This document shows positions 21,301 to 34,086 of a stretch of DNA of 64,000 nt, piece by piece; the stretch's first letter is position 1, and the number at the start of each line of letters is the position of its first letter. Under the pieces are notes generated by a model. It was given only the letters and a program-made list of their open reading frames with translations. It was not told where the DNA came from and did no database searches. The position numbers and the translations under genes are program-made. Origin of the DNA: Clytia hemisphaerica (taxonomy: Eukaryota > Cnidaria > Hydrozoa > Leptothecata > Clytiidae). Where the stretch lies: assembly GCA_902728285.1 (NCBI GenBank), contig CACVBU010000512.1, positions 186,001 to 250,000 of the forward strand, read 5' to 3'.

Positions 21301-24300
21301 ATGAATAAAAAATATGATGTCAACTTCACAACACTTTGCCAAAAAAGGGAAATTCAGGTATGTATCAGTTCGTTTCACTTGATTTTTTCCTTGTCAGACC
21401 AAGTTAGCATTTAATGAACAAGTAAATCTATCTCACTCTCCTTCATTACCTGTCATTAGATCTTGTCCACATCCACAGTTACTTTAATAAGCCTTCCTTT
21501 CATTTTTGTATTTTCCCCTTTGACCTATATTTTAAACATCACAAATTAACAAAATTTAACGAATCTATTTCCATTTTTTAGTCAGGATTGTTCAACAGGA
21601 AATTTCAAAAAGCACTTCAAATAAACTTGCCATTCGTCCAGAGGTTGGGTTTGCAAGATGAACTACAGGTATGTTTCCTCATACCTCAGCCTTTGAATGT
21701 TCTTAACTATTTGAGTTTTAAGCCTAAAAATGTTCTTAACATGTTCTTATTTGGACCATTTTGTGAATATTTTTTACCATTTTCGTAAGAAATAGGGTGT
21801 TTTTGAGTCCTAAAAGCTTTAAATTAAAATGTTCCTAACTTTTTCTTAACATTTTGGCCAGCGATGTTCTTGAATAGTTTGTTCTTATAAAAAAACGTCT
21901 GTTTTATTTCGATTTGAATGCTAGGTATTTTGTAGGGTATAACACTGGGGTTCCGTATTATAAGACTAAATCCAACTGATTGCTGTATAATGTATTTTGA
22001 AACCCTTTTTTGAGGAAGGACGGGATTAGCCCCGCATAAATTTTTATGACCAATAGGCAAAACTACAAGAAAAATGACAGCTTGAAAAACAGTTAAAAGA
22101 GCATGAAATCTTGAACGAAAATGTAGATTACACTACAGCAACTCCCTTTCCCATGCACACAAAGAAATGCAGTCGTTTTTATGACGGCTCTCTGTTTAAA
22201 TGATTGTGATGTGGCGTCAAATCTTGTCAAATCGTACTGACGTGGGAAGATTTTAACTCCGCACAGCTGTATTTCATTTCTGTTTTGTTTTGTTTCAGGG
22301 GCATACAGGGTGTGTGAATTGCTTGGAATGGAGCGGTTGTGGAGAGTAAGAATCTGTCTCTCGTTTTCATAAATATTTGAATAATCAAATTCTATAATTC
22401 TCAAAATAGAACATAGATCAATACGTTGAAGTATTGTTCGGAAAATCCAAAATACGACACTGGTTTAGCTTGCGTATCAAAAGCCCTTAGAGTGATAAAG
22501 GTGGTATAGTTGATGCTCTAAAAGAATTCTTAAATCGAGGGCAAAAGATAATAGAAAACTTGTTAAGCTTGAAAGCAAGAAACTTCAGAAACTGCATTCC
22601 TTTAAACATCGAAAAAAATAATACGCATTTTGAGGATGTAAGAACTATCTATTGTTGTAGTAACAAAATCAGACTATTGCTAAAAGTTCTAAAAAGTTTT
22701 GGATGACATGAAAATTATATGAAATTCAGAGAAAAAATTTATTTCGTTTTACCATTCGATTCAAAATATTATCTTTTTTCAGTTCAATGATCTTATTTTC
22801 TTAAGTAATTAAAGTTAATCAGACATCATTATCTGAATATATTCGAAACGAAGTCGAAACGAAAGCTAAACGAAACATAAACGAAGCATTCGTTTCATTT
22901 TCGTTTAAAAATGAAACAATATTTGGAGACGCTCCCTAACTCTAATAGAACAAAATATATATCATACTTTCTTGATGACGGTGTTTGTTTCCTTTTAGGT
23001 ACTTGGCATCAGGCTCTGACGATTTCAATGTCATCATTTGGAATGTTTTTCAGCAGAAAGCAAAACACGTGCTTCCTACTCGCCATGATGGAAATATTTT
23101 TACTGTTAAGGTAAGGCTTTGTCAACTTGCTTTTTTATCAGACGAAGTTTAAACCCGGTATTCTGCTACGAAATTATGTTCTATAGTCGCTTGGGCTTCT
23201 TATACCTTTTTAGTCAATTACAGTGTAATAAAAAGTTGGTGCCTTTATTGTGGTTTTTGTTTTCAGTTTTTACCTGCGTCAAACAACAACATTGTTGTAA
23301 CAGGAGCGGCAGACGCCTGTCTCAAAACACATGACGTCCCTTCTTCGCGCACCATACAGAATTTTTATTGTCATTCTCGTCGCATCAAACGATTGGCTGT
23401 TTGCGACAGTTCTCCTTCTATGATCTGGTCTGCTTCTGAGGATGGTACTGTTCGGTAGGCCTTTTTAATATATTGTAAACGCATAACTGTACTCAACAAC
23501 TTGAAAATAACCAAATTGATTGACAACACAGATATCTAAAAAGATTTTCTAAATTTTTGAACTCGAAAAATATAGACCATATTGTTACTCAGTACCATTC
23601 GATAACTATTATGAAACGAATAACTCTGATAGGTTCGATACTCTTTTGAAAAAGAATGGGCTTTTCCAGAAAAAAAACCGTACACTCCAACCTTTTGTGA
23701 ATCACCCCCTTGGAATTCCAGGCAATTTTAGGATCATACCCCTCTGGAATTCCGAATTTTTACAGATTTTCATTCATTACCCCCATGGAATTCCACTTAT
23801 TTTTATCGGATTTTTGTCTACTGCTATGGAATTCCACTGCATTTCAAACCATACCCCCTTGAAATGGAAATGGACTCCTCAACAGGGGGTGCACGGTTTT
23901 TTTCTGGAAAAGCCCAATAATACTTCGACATATCGAGTAACAATGTGATACTCGGTGGTTATTCTAGATAATCCTCCTGTATTCATATATCTAGTCTTTC
24001 AACTTTTCAGAGAATTCGACCTCCGTTCACCACACAAATGTTCATCGGAAAGCCCTTGTCGAAACGTCTTAGTCAATCTAAAGACACAAAGTGTACCGAA
24101 CAAAGAAGTTAAATGCATACAATTACATCCACATTTTCCTGAACTTTTCGCTGTGGGTGCAACCGACCCTTTTGTTCGATTATACGATCGTAGAAATATG
24201 AATCTCTCTGAGCTCAGCAACGATATTAGAACGGATGATAAATCGGGTTGTGTTTCTTATTTATCACCGGGACATCTACCGAATCGGAAAACACGTAGAC

Positions 24301-25907
24301 GACCTAACAAATACAGACATTACACTTCAACATATATTCAATTCAGCCCTGACGGCAGAGAAATCTTACAAAACTTAGGTGGTGAACACATATATCTTTA
24401 CGAATACAATAAAAAGAAAAAACCGGTTATTTTCACTTCTCAAGGAGAAGCAAACGACCATGACACTATCAAACAACATAATATCCATCGGTGCGGGAAC
24501 GGTTTAAATTCGACCTATGAGATGCGATCACGCTCTCGATATGAACACGACATGATACACGATACTCCGTGCGATAAAGCAACTTCTTTGAAACAAAAAG
24601 GGAATGATTACTTTTCTAACGAGAACTTTTTCCAAGCTGTGGTTTATTATAACAAAGCGATCGCTCTTTCTCCCAACAGTTCAGTACTTTATGCAAACAG
24701 AGCAGCAGCACTATTAAAAAGAAAATGGTAATGGTTCCCATCTTTTTTTTATCATTTCACTATCTCAGAACAGCTCCAATCTTTAGAAGTTTTCTAGGCG
24801 TCACCTTCTTGAGACGATATAAACCAGCTCCTTTCAGTTGAAAGAAAATCGTGTATCAGTTGAAATAACTTGCCATTGCTTCATCTTTCGTTTAGGGATG
24901 GCGATATATATGGAGCACTTCGCGATTGTCAAACGGCCATCCAACTGGACCCTACACACAGCAAAGCTTATTACCGTCAAGCGAAGTGTTTATTCGAGCT
25001 GCAGTGGATAGAGGAAGCCAGTCTTTGTATCGAAACGTTCAAGGAGAAATTCAGTGAACAATCGAACAGTTATTCCTTGAAAATGTTGGAGCGGGATATC
25101 GAACAACATCTTACACGTAGAGCAGGTAGGTGATTTGTTGTTGTTGCGATTCCTCTTGTTTCTTTTATCGTATATTCAAAATTCACATGCACCACATAAA
25201 TAGACTAATTTTCCTTCGCAGATTTTCGGTAACCTTTTGTTTGATTTTTAAAGTTTACTGACTAATATCTGCCTTATTAGGATAGCTTACTGCTATGTTT
25301 ACTAGTTAATGTGGAATAGTTTACTGCCAAGTTTACTAATTTCTCTGGTAAACTTTTCATTCCAGAAACAGAGTCGGAGAGTGAAAGCGAAATTTTTCAT
25401 CGAAATCCTTCACGACTAGAGAGCTATCATCAATTGAACGCGTTCGATTACCATCAACGTTTTGTAGGTTCCTGCAACACCACCACTGACATTAAAGAAG
25501 CCAATTTCTTTGGTGACAATGGACAATACATTGTGGCGGGTAGTGATTGTGGTTGCATGTTGTTGTGGGATCGCACCACCACTAATTTAATCGAAGCATG
25601 GCAAGGTGATGAATCGATTGTCAACTGCGTTCAACCTCATCCTTCGTCATGTCTGGTGGCCACCAGTGGCTTGGATCCGGTGGTCAGATTGTGGAGTCCA
25701 CGACCAGTGGATGAGGATTACGTAGATAGTCGTTCGAAAGAAGTGGAGGTGTTGGTGCGCACCAATCAGAAGCGAATGAACACTGATCCCTTAGAAGAGA
25801 TGTTGCGCACGATGGGCTACCATGCTTTTCGTGACGATGAAGATGGACAGGATGATAGTGATGTGGAAGGAGACGATGACCAACCCACGCAGTGTAGAAC
25901 CAGTTAA
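21301..25907 (+). CDS. WDTC1: WD and tetratricopeptide repeats protein 1 (WDTC1/DCAF9) homologue, 8 coding exons
   Basis: Joining 21301-21357, 21582-21668, 22299-22345, 22999-23110, 23267-23454, 24011-24727, 24896-25125 and 25366-25907 gives one frame of 659 residues; human WDTC1 is of similar length. All introns are GT-AG. The N-terminal WD40 part starts at about residue 49 (HTGCVNCLEWSG, ASGSDDFNVIIWN) and includes EDGTVREFDLR and FVRLYDRR. TPR motifs span about 365-465 (KQKGNDYFSNENFFQAVVYY, YYRQAKCLFEL). C-terminal WD repeats follow (NTTTDIKEANFFG, GDESIVNC.QPHPS, TSGLDPVVRLW), ending in an acidic tail. Family members are DDB1-CUL4 substrate receptors linked to fat metabolism; that role is inferred. 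An in-frame TGA at 21262 upstream supports the start. Introns 5 and 2 carry a MITE and a repeat. Confidence 0.93.
21690..21905 (+). repeat. Direct repeat, copy 2 (intron 2 of WDTC1-like gene)
   Basis: Second copy of the 21010-21245 sequence, in the same orientation, starting shortly after the exon 2 donor. A local duplication that did not carry an exon with it, or two insertions of one short repeat, would explain it. It is non-coding. Confidence 0.75.
23658..23915. mobile_element. MITE in intron 5 of the WDTC1-like gene
   Basis: The ends are GGGCTTTTCCAGAAAAAAAC and its complement, followed inward by CGTACAC / GTGCACG, with AAT on both sides (23655-23657 and 23916-23918). A 3-bp A/T duplication and GGGCTTTTCC ends fit PIF/Harbinger-type MITEs. 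The inside carries four or five spaced copies of a CCCC-TGGAATTCC word. It is spliced out with the intron, so it should not affect the protein. Confidence 0.85.
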
Positions 25908-26098
25908 TGTTGCTTTAGTATATTTTTCCAACTTTTCGGATTCAAACGCGAGGTTAAAACTAATGGAGCAATGTGACTCCTTCTTCAGTTTACTAAAACA
26001 AAACATCCTATTTGAGATTTATATTTTAAAGCTATTTTATAGAATTTTTTTATTTTTAAAGTTTTCGCAATCAATGAAATTAAACTTGCTTTTTCAAA

Positions 26099-26104
26099 AA
26101 TAAA
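26099..26104 (+). terminator. Poly(A) signal AATAAA of the WDTC1-like gene
   Basis: A canonical AATAAA lies 190 bp after the stop codon at 25905-25907. It is the first such hexamer downstream, giving a predicted 3' UTR of roughly 210 bp. Confidence 0.65.
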
Positions 26105-27186
26105 TTGCCATTAGCTTTTTCACCACTCAAAGCGATGCTGGGGTATTTTGTCCTCTCGGGTTTTTCTTTTCCTCGCCTCTTTTCTTTTTTATATTTTTCC
26201 GAAGATTTTTTAGACCTTGGTTGGCATCCTTAGTTTGCAAGTACTAGGATTAGTAAGAAAATAGCTGTTTTAGGTGATTTAGAAATTTTTGTACTTATTT
26301 ATGATACTTTAATGATTTTTATTTTTATACAATTATCTATGGTTTCGAAAGAAATCAAAATCTTCAATCCGAAGACGGATGATAGTTTCATAATTTCATG
26401 TATTCTTAAAGCTAGTCTTCATTTGTTGACCAATAGCAAAACGCGATCACGCCAAAATATTCGAAACGTTTCAACCACGCTACCGTGCAAACCATAAGAT
26501 GTCATTAAAGAACTTCGCTTTTTAAATTGTAAGCTAATAGTGCAGCAAAATTTTGGTGAGAATCGTACCCTTCATTCCCCCACCCCAAATTTTCGTATTT
26601 CTAAAAACAAAATGGTATGAAGTGGATAGATTTACGCGAGGGATTATATTTCGAAAGTTCAACGAGTTTTCCCGAAAATTAACTGATACCAAGATTTTTG
26701 CCATAAACGTTATTTTGCTAAAACCCCAAGGAAAATGAAAAAAAATAGCTGAAAAAAGGGCCAACTCGCGAAAAATAAGTCCCGTGAAAATTAGTTTATT
26801 TTTTTTTAACTGTCTCGCGAAAATTTATCCACTTCAGGTAATTTTTCCTTGATCACTGGGATTTTGGTTAGCTTGTAAAATGCGCACAAAGCTACCGCAC
26901 ATAACATCGGTTGCTCCCCGCCAATTTAACACTTCGATTTTTATGATAGCAAAAAACAAAATGACAAGATCTCAAACATGAAGAAAATTCCTTAAAGTCT
27001 ACAGTATGTGTCCCCCAAAACATCGATCAAATTTAAAATTTCTCTCAAAAAGAGGTTTTACAAAAATTTTTGCTGCATGAAAAACTTTATCATCTCTACT
27101 TTATCTCCCGGAAGTTCTTTTTCAAAATTTTCAATTTCAATAATATTTTTCAATAAATAGCTTTTTCTAATGCCCCCCAAAACGTA

Positions 27187-27567
27187 TAGTCCAGGAAAAA
27201 ATGGCCAAAAACCCACCTTGAACGGGACTTTGTCAGCAGAAAAAGGGCTAAAACGGCCATTTTGACTCCTAGCTCCGCAACGGATGTTCAAAACCAAACA
27301 TATGACCCCATTTTCTTGCTCAGCACTTCGAGCTCTATCAGATTAGCACAAAAGTTTGTTCATTTGAGCACTTTGAAAAATCGACTAGTAAAGGGGGGAC
27401 CCTTGATTGAGCAAAAGACCCCGTTTTAGGTCAAATTTTAGGGTTTTATCTTCAATTCAGCCTGAAAACCATCCCAAACTGTAATCTATAGGTACATAGG
27501 AAGCTAAAAAACCATGGTTCACAAAGTCCAGTTCAAGGTGGGTTTTTGGCCATTTTTTCCTGGACTA
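27187..27567. mobile_element. MITE with TAGTCCAGG ends
   Basis: The left end reads TAGTCCAGGAAAAAATGGCC then AAAAACCCACCTTGAAC; the right end is the complement. The arms are about 47 bp with one or two mismatches. The flanks allow either a TA duplication (TA|GTCCAGG...CCTGGAC|TA) or GTA. No coding sequence is present. The minus-strand frame 27297-27058 is a by-product. Confidence 0.8.
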
Positions 27568-27938
27568 GTAGGTTTGCAATTTTAGCGATTTCTTAAATAT
27601 ATGAATACAAAATTTTGACCATAGTTTGCCCAGGAAATGTGATTTAGTGGCGTTTTAAACATAAATTTGTTTGATAAAATTTTTACAGTATACCCCTGGT
27701 TGTTAAAACGCAGGTTTGGGGCCCCCCAAAACGTAGGCGTAGTTAAAATCAAATTATAAAGCCCAGTGGAAATGGGGGGAGAAACTATGAACATATTTGA
27801 GCTTTCCCTTGAATTTACGACCCGATGGATGTAAAATTTATGATACTTTTTGATATTTCAAAATTTTCGATGATGGAAAGTCCAAAATGAAAATTTAGAA
27901 ATTTTCAAAATGACCATTTTGATTTAACAATGTCTTAA

Positions 27939-29562
27939 GGTGGTCGTTAACAAACTTTTTGAAAATGTCAAAAAATATTCAAACTGAAATATCTCAAAAT
28001 GTATAAATGATATATTGTTGAAACTTTGTATGATGGTACTTCATTATTATTTTGTTCTAAAAATAGAAAAAATAAATAAAAATATCAAAGACGGGGGTCA
28101 TGACGTCACTTCTAAAAATAGATTCGAAAATCTCTTGGCAGAAAAATCTCAGCAACCAGATGGAGTTAGCTTTTGATATTTGGCAGTTATGTCACCCTAG
28201 TGACCTTCTGTGATCTGAGTGAAAAAAAAATTTGAAAAAAATAAAATCAGGGGGTAAAAACCCAAAAAACAGTTTTTTATAATTATGAAATCAACAAAAC
28301 ATTTTTTTTTAAAACTGTTTCACTCAGATCACACCTTTCCATGAGGGGAAGCTGTGTTGAGAATTTCATGCCAATCGGACCATACAATCCTGAGATATTT
28401 CCGCCAAGAGATAAAAAACCCCCGGTTTTGCTGTTTTGCGTAAACTGGCCTTAAAAAAAAAAAACTATTTATTGCTGTAAAAAGAGGAAAAAAAAGCTTT
28501 TAATGTGGGATTTTTGACATATTTCAGTTGAACTTGATGCACTAATCCAATTTTCAATAGAAGAAAGAAAGTAAAGCCATTTTTTTTGCATGTGTCAGCA
28601 AATTCTTGGCTTCGCCTGGAACCCTGAGATTTACCGCAAACATGCAAAAAAGTTGCGTAAACTTTACTTTTGCCTGCGAAAAAGCTAAAAGTTGGTGAAA
28701 AGTGATTGAAAAGTATTCCCTAACCTTTTCATTGGTTAAAGTAACACATTTTATTGTAGAAAAGCAAATTTTCATCCCCGTTACTTACTTGAAATACAAG
28801 CTGCGCTCAAGTCTAGTAAAGAGCACTTTCACTTTCACTTTTGCGAAAACCCCGAAATGCACCAAAATCAACTATATCACTATCAAAACCCACTAAAGTG
28901 TATGGATAGTTTCAAGAATATATTATGGACTTTTTTAAAAGTAAATTATCAATTAAATAACTTAAAAAGAGAGAGAAAACAGAAGAAACGTTTCACGTAC
29001 CTGTCACACATTTGTTGCGCTGAAATTTGATCCCAATGGGGAGGAAATTAGAAAGATTATCAAGTAAAAATGTTCCTTGGAGTTTTGAGAAGCTCTTTAT
29101 ATAAAATGGAAGCATTAAACCATCACTTATTACAAGAAAATAAGCCATGAAACAGTTATTCCCTTTACCAAAAAACCACACTTGAAATTTGACAAGATTC
29201 AAGATGGCGGGTTTGTTTTGGTTGTCATAAATCCGGAACTATTAACAGTACCGGAAAAAAATTTTCCGGAAATGTTCTTTGTGGCTCTAAGTAGCGACGG
29301 TAAAAATTTAGAGTCGCTCTAAGGACCAGAAGAGCGAATATTTTGGTTTTCGTGACGGGCGGCGGGGTGGGCGTTTAGGGCGGACCGCAAGATCTGCTCA
29401 GGTAGGTGTCTAAGAAAGACCTAAATTTTTCCACTTTCCTCTTCTTTATATCAAATAAAACTTCGGGATATTGTTTAGTAAGGTTCAAACTTTAATTTAA
29501 ACCAAAAATTGAAAAATCGACCCAAAAAAGATGAGCCTATCTCAGAAGTGTTAACGACCACC
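27939..29562. mobile_element. TTAA-flanked 1.6 kb non-autonomous element
   Basis: The left boundary reads TTAA then GGTGGTCGTTAACA; the right boundary reads TGTTAACGACCACC then TTAA (27935-27938 and 29563-29566). TTAA duplications point to a piggyBac- or Kolobok-type element. The 1624-bp interior has no transposase; it is AT-rich with a local inverted stretch at about 28205-28335 (GTGATCTGAGTGAAA / TTTCACTCAGATCAC). It accounts for the gene-free DNA here. Confidence 0.75.
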
Positions 29563-30178
29563 TTAATCAAGTTTCTGAATTTAACCAATCTCTTTTGAAA
29601 ATAGAATGTATGGAATATGCTGTGAAAATTTTATAAAAACAGCTTAACTGAAACTGAAAAGGTATTTTTCTCCTATATTTTGCAAAAAAATGTCAGAATT
29701 TTCCGTTTTTGCTTATTCAGCGAAAAATTTTATAATTAATGTTAATTTTTTGTTATAGCTGATAGGAATGGAATTCCAAGAAAGGCATTACACAAATATG
29801 TTATTTTGAATATGTCTCAATCCATTAAAAACATGCTCATTTTTAAGTATAACCATTATTCTTTCAAAATAAACAAAAATCGTCTAATTCTGATAAATCT
29901 ACAGGTCAGAATCCTCATTTTAATGACGATCTTCGTTTTGGGGGCCGTCTCCGTCTTCCATATACTGTAAGCAAAATTCAGGCTAAATTCTCACAGAGAG
30001 AATGCGAATTCTCTCATATTTTCCCATCGTTTGATTTATGCAGTCTTTATTCTTAAAACATCAAACTAAAGTCGAGGCTCGGAAAACACGAGTTAAAAAA
30101 CACGAGTTACAAAAAACACGAGTTACGTTAAATGTGACGTCATCAATGGGAAATTATGACGTCACAAGTAGATAATTT

Positions 30179-30256
30179 AACTCGTCAATTTATGGTGCAC
30201 CTTAATCTTACGAGTTAATTAACTCGTCAATTTATGGTGCACCTTAAATTGACGAG
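30179..30256 (+). repeat. Short direct repeat with ACTCGTCAATTTATGGTGC
   Basis: AACTCGTCAATTTATGGTGC followed by ACCTTAA occurs at about 30180 and again at about 30229. It is preceded by three spaced copies of AACACGAGTTA (30090-30125) and a TGACGTCA-containing inverted pair (GTGACGTCATCA / ATGACGTCACAA). It looks like part of a decayed inverted-repeat element. Confidence 0.6.
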
Positions 30257-30997
30257 TTAAATTTTCATGAAACCAAGTTGGTCAAAAATTCTAAAATTCA
30301 GATTAAAATTTTCCAACTTTTAATTTCCCTGTTCAAAAAAGATAACATAGCCCCCGTTTTTAGTAATAAGTTGGAGATTTGATATTTCACAGAAAAGTGC
30401 TACCAAGGGGTATTTCGGGTCCCATATCTTCCGAAGGACCTTTCTGTTTGCCTTGAAATTTAACAAACTTCTTAACCTAAGGTTGAACTAGCATTGGTGT
30501 AAAAATGAAAGTTATAGCATAAGTAGAAAAAAAGCTCAATTTTTACAATCGCAAATTTAACCGCAAAAAATCGCGAATTTTTCAACCAAAAATACATTCA
30601 AATATAGCGCTTTTGATTCTCTAAAACAAGCAAAAAAAATTACATAAATTATATTTGACTATCAAAAGTTACAGGCATTCTTGTTTCCACTGCCAATTAT
30701 ATTTGGACAGACTTTAGTCGAGTTTCATCTAGATAATCCATTAACGACTTTTTGTACAAGAAATTTCTTTTACTATCGAAAAACCACTATCTAGATGACT
30801 CTGGGTGGACATTGACACAATAATCAAGTTTTGTGGGGAAAAAAAGATTTCCAACTTTTCAAATTCCTTGTTATTTGTTATTTGAAAGAAATTCCTTCGT
30901 TCAAAAAAGCCGAGAGTAACCTTATAATTAACGGTTAGGCCAACCTCGTTCCCTGCGTATTGTCAGCTTTTGATGCTTACTGATAGCGCTAGATAAT

Positions 30998-31191
30998 ACC
31001 CTGGCATTGGCTGGTTTTCGAGCGCGTCTGATTACGTAATTCAAAAACAAAACGTCAGATTTCATTTGTTCCTGGGTTTGAAACCATTGCATTGCAGTGC
31101 AACTTTGTAACGTCAATTTTTTTTATGACGTATTGTTTTGAGAAGTTCCCCCTCTGAGAGGGGGAACTCGCATCAGCCAACACCAGGGTAT
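30998..31191. repeat. Inverted repeat and perfect 25-bp palindrome
   Basis: AATACCCTGGCATTGGCTG at about 31000 is mirrored by CAGCCAACACCAGGGTATT at about 31175. Inside lies a palindrome, AGTTCCCCCTC-TGA-GAGGGGGAACT, at about 31143-31167. The minus-strand frame 31297-31055 runs through it but has no family resemblance, so I treat it as a by-product. Confidence 0.6.
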
Positions 31192-32395
31192 TCTCTGGCG
31201 CCCCATCAGTAGTGTAAATAAAGCCTGGGATACACGGGCACGAGGTTGCGGTTAGGCATGAGAAAAAATCAAAGGCATTAGTTGCATTTTTGTCCAAACG
31301 AAAATTAAACTCGACCTGGAGGCCAAGCTTATTTTTTCTTCATTCAAAAATAATTTACTCTTTAAAGAAGGTTAAACAAAGTTAAGTAAAAACAGATTTA
31401 TTTATTTTGAATCAGCTAGCCTACAACTACCAGTCTATCTCAGTGTCGGATGAACACATATTTTTTTAATATGCCATTTATTGATTCATATTTTCAAGAT
31501 AAATTTTACATTTATTTTTAGTTCACACGTTCATCAAGATACATGAAAAATCGCTTATTAATTTTTCGATTTTCCCCTTCCTCCTCATTTGCAAATTTTT
31601 GAATATTCCCAGCCTGGTTTAGTCATAGTTATCTTATTTTTGGGTACCTAGAGTAGGTTCAATCTCCCGACCTCCCCAGCAATAAGCCGGAATTTGAATC
31701 AAGATTTTTCTAACCCCTTCGTTTATTAGGCACCTGAGAGTAGTTGGCCTATGATTCGTCAACCTTTAAAACACGACAAAGAGAAGAAAATATCATGTTG
31801 CATCTCGGTTTACTTAGATTGGTAAATAAAATCACTGTTCATGCCAGCCAAGAGCAAACACTCCGAGTAAAAATGGTTGAAGATTTTTGCGTATTCTATA
31901 GTCGAGTGCAAAGAATGCAAAGGAAAAAGGAAGGAACTTGCTGCCTGAACCAAAAATTTCAGTATTCGTGCAAACTTGATTTCCAAAGGTCCCGAAATTT
32001 TCTCATAATATAAAAAACGTACACATTGAACATGCGTGTGAATTTTCCCGAGCGTCCGCCCAAGAATTTCACCACCAACTGAAAGTTTTCCCAAGAAAAT
32101 TGGATAACTTTTGAAAGTGAATTCTCACCGGGTTGGGGAATTCTAAGACGGGATTTTTTTGTGGTAGCTGTATACAGAGTAGGATAGTGAAAATGTATTG
32201 ATACATTTTAATTAAAACATTCTTTCTAAAAAATACCTCTCGAAAAATTAGCACAATCGTATCAAGATCATTTTGAAAATGGAGAATAATAAATTATGAG
32301 TATAAAATACATCGATGTAGAATTCTATGAATCCCATCGACAACAAATAGCAGAGTTTCATGTCTAAAAAATGATGAGAATCAGACCAGCAGCAA

Positions 32396-34086
32396 TTAAA
32401 TTTCAACGATACATTTGATGAACAAAGAATCGTCCGCTAAATATTCTTTCTTCTCCAAGTCCTCGTGAACAATAAAATCATCGAACCCAACAATAATGGA
32501 TTTATCGTCTTTCTGAGGTCGCGAAATACCGCTGTGTTTCACTGACAAGTCTCTTACGCGGACAAGATCTAATCGCTTATTGGCATCTTGCGCTTGGCTG
32601 ATCAATTGGAAAGTATAACACGGTTTGATGGGCCACGGTAGCACAGGGTCATATTCACCAGCCATAATTCGGACATACACTGCAAGACATTTATCGAACC
32701 CTTTTCCTCGCCCATTTAAGTAAGCCCACATGGACAAACGATATCCATTTGGACCAGTTACAAAAGGTTCTGATCTACTTGGGTCATCGTAGCTATTGGA
32801 CTGAATTCTCTTCAGCTTTTTGGTGAAGGCATTTATTCTCCACACATATTCTGCGCGTTGAGGACCGATGGTTCTCGATAGAAGACACGGATTTGATCCA
32901 TTACTCGAGATACTGTCCTCAGAATTATTCCTCAATAACTTCTTAGTCGGTGAAAGAATTTCGTTATGTTTGACGATAGCTTTCCCTGAAGATGTACCAT
33001 TCTCAGTAAGCCGTTTGGAGTCCATTTTATTTCTCATGCTTTGTATTTGATATCGCAACTCATCAATCAAAGAAGCTTGGAATTCCGTCTTAGCTTCCAG
33101 AGTGTTTTTCAATTTATCAATTTGCTCATCTTTCTTGATCGTTTCTTTGGAATGTGAATCGTTGAGTATTTGAATATCTCGCGTCAGATCTTCCAGTTTA
33201 CTTGACAACTTGGCGTTCAAACTTCGTTGCTCGTCCATATCATTTTGCATGGTCTTGAGGAGGTCACCTTGCTCTTTAATGATCTTCAGAGCAAAAGAGA
33301 GGTCGTGCTCCTCATCGTTGGATATGATCCCTTTGTTCTTGTAACCCTGACGAAGAAAGGATGACAAGCAAGGTTTTATTCAGGTTTTAAAATAAAAACT
33401 ACAACCATAGCGTTCTAAATCTATGACTTAGAACGCCACGACTACAACTCGCATAACTCGCATAAGATTTGTACAATGCATCCTCTAGCCTCTTTTAATG
33501 ACCATAAAAGGGAAGTCACTTTTAAAAATGAGGGAAAACTAGTTCTGAGAATTTATCTGTGACTTATGATACAAATTGATGAAATTCGTATTCAGCAATG
33601 ACCACGAACTGCTACGAACACGAACATGAAGTTTACTCACCAAGTCATCATCAGGGCTAGCCAACAATTTCTTCTTTTCATCTGCCATCTCACGAATGAT
33701 TGGATGACCACCAACCTGTCAAAACAAAAACACCACGTATCAAAAATCAAATAAGTTCAACGTTCACATGGGTTGATATTTCACTTCATCAGAAAGAGAA
33801 ATTATCAGAGCAAGCAATCAGAAAGTAAACTGTTCACGCAGGAATTCGTCATTACATATTTTTCTTTAAAAAGATGTTTGTGAAACTAAGAGGATTTCAA
33901 ACAAAATTTCAAGCGCCATGATCAGAGAAAGTACGGGTCGGTTGAGATCTGATAATAAGTCAGTGAGCTAAACTTTTGTAACTTGTGCACTGGAAATTCT
34001 GATTGCAATAACAAAAGATATAAGCCGCTTACCTCGTCATTATTCAATACAAAGTAATTACTTTTCTTTGATAAAACTTTCTCCAT
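32396..34086 (-). CDS. TRAF-C (MATH) domain protein with coiled coil, no RING
   Basis: Three exons on the minus strand join in frame: 34086-34033, 33715-33641 and 33346-32396, giving 359 residues. Donors and acceptors are GT-AG. An in-frame TAG three codons before the ATG at 34086 supports the start. Residues about 56-150 form a heptad-like coiled coil (LKIIKEQGDLLKTMQNDMDE). About 210-357 is a TRAF-C domain: YVWRINAFTKKL, GYRLSMWAYLNGRGKGFDKC, VRIMAGEYDPVLPWPI, and the terminal DDSLFIKCIVEI. TRAF-C domains trimerise with the coiled coil and bind receptor tails in TNFR/TLR signalling. Here the usual RING and zinc fingers are absent, as in TRAF1-like adaptors, so an adaptor without ligase activity is inferred. 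An ATG at 33367 inside intron 2 is also in frame, allowing a shorter form. Confidence 0.88.

Noticed and set aside
23646-23948. 100-codon ORF between WDTC1-like exons 5 and 6
   Set aside because: It covers a MITE with inverted ends in an intron and would disrupt the WD40 reading frame.
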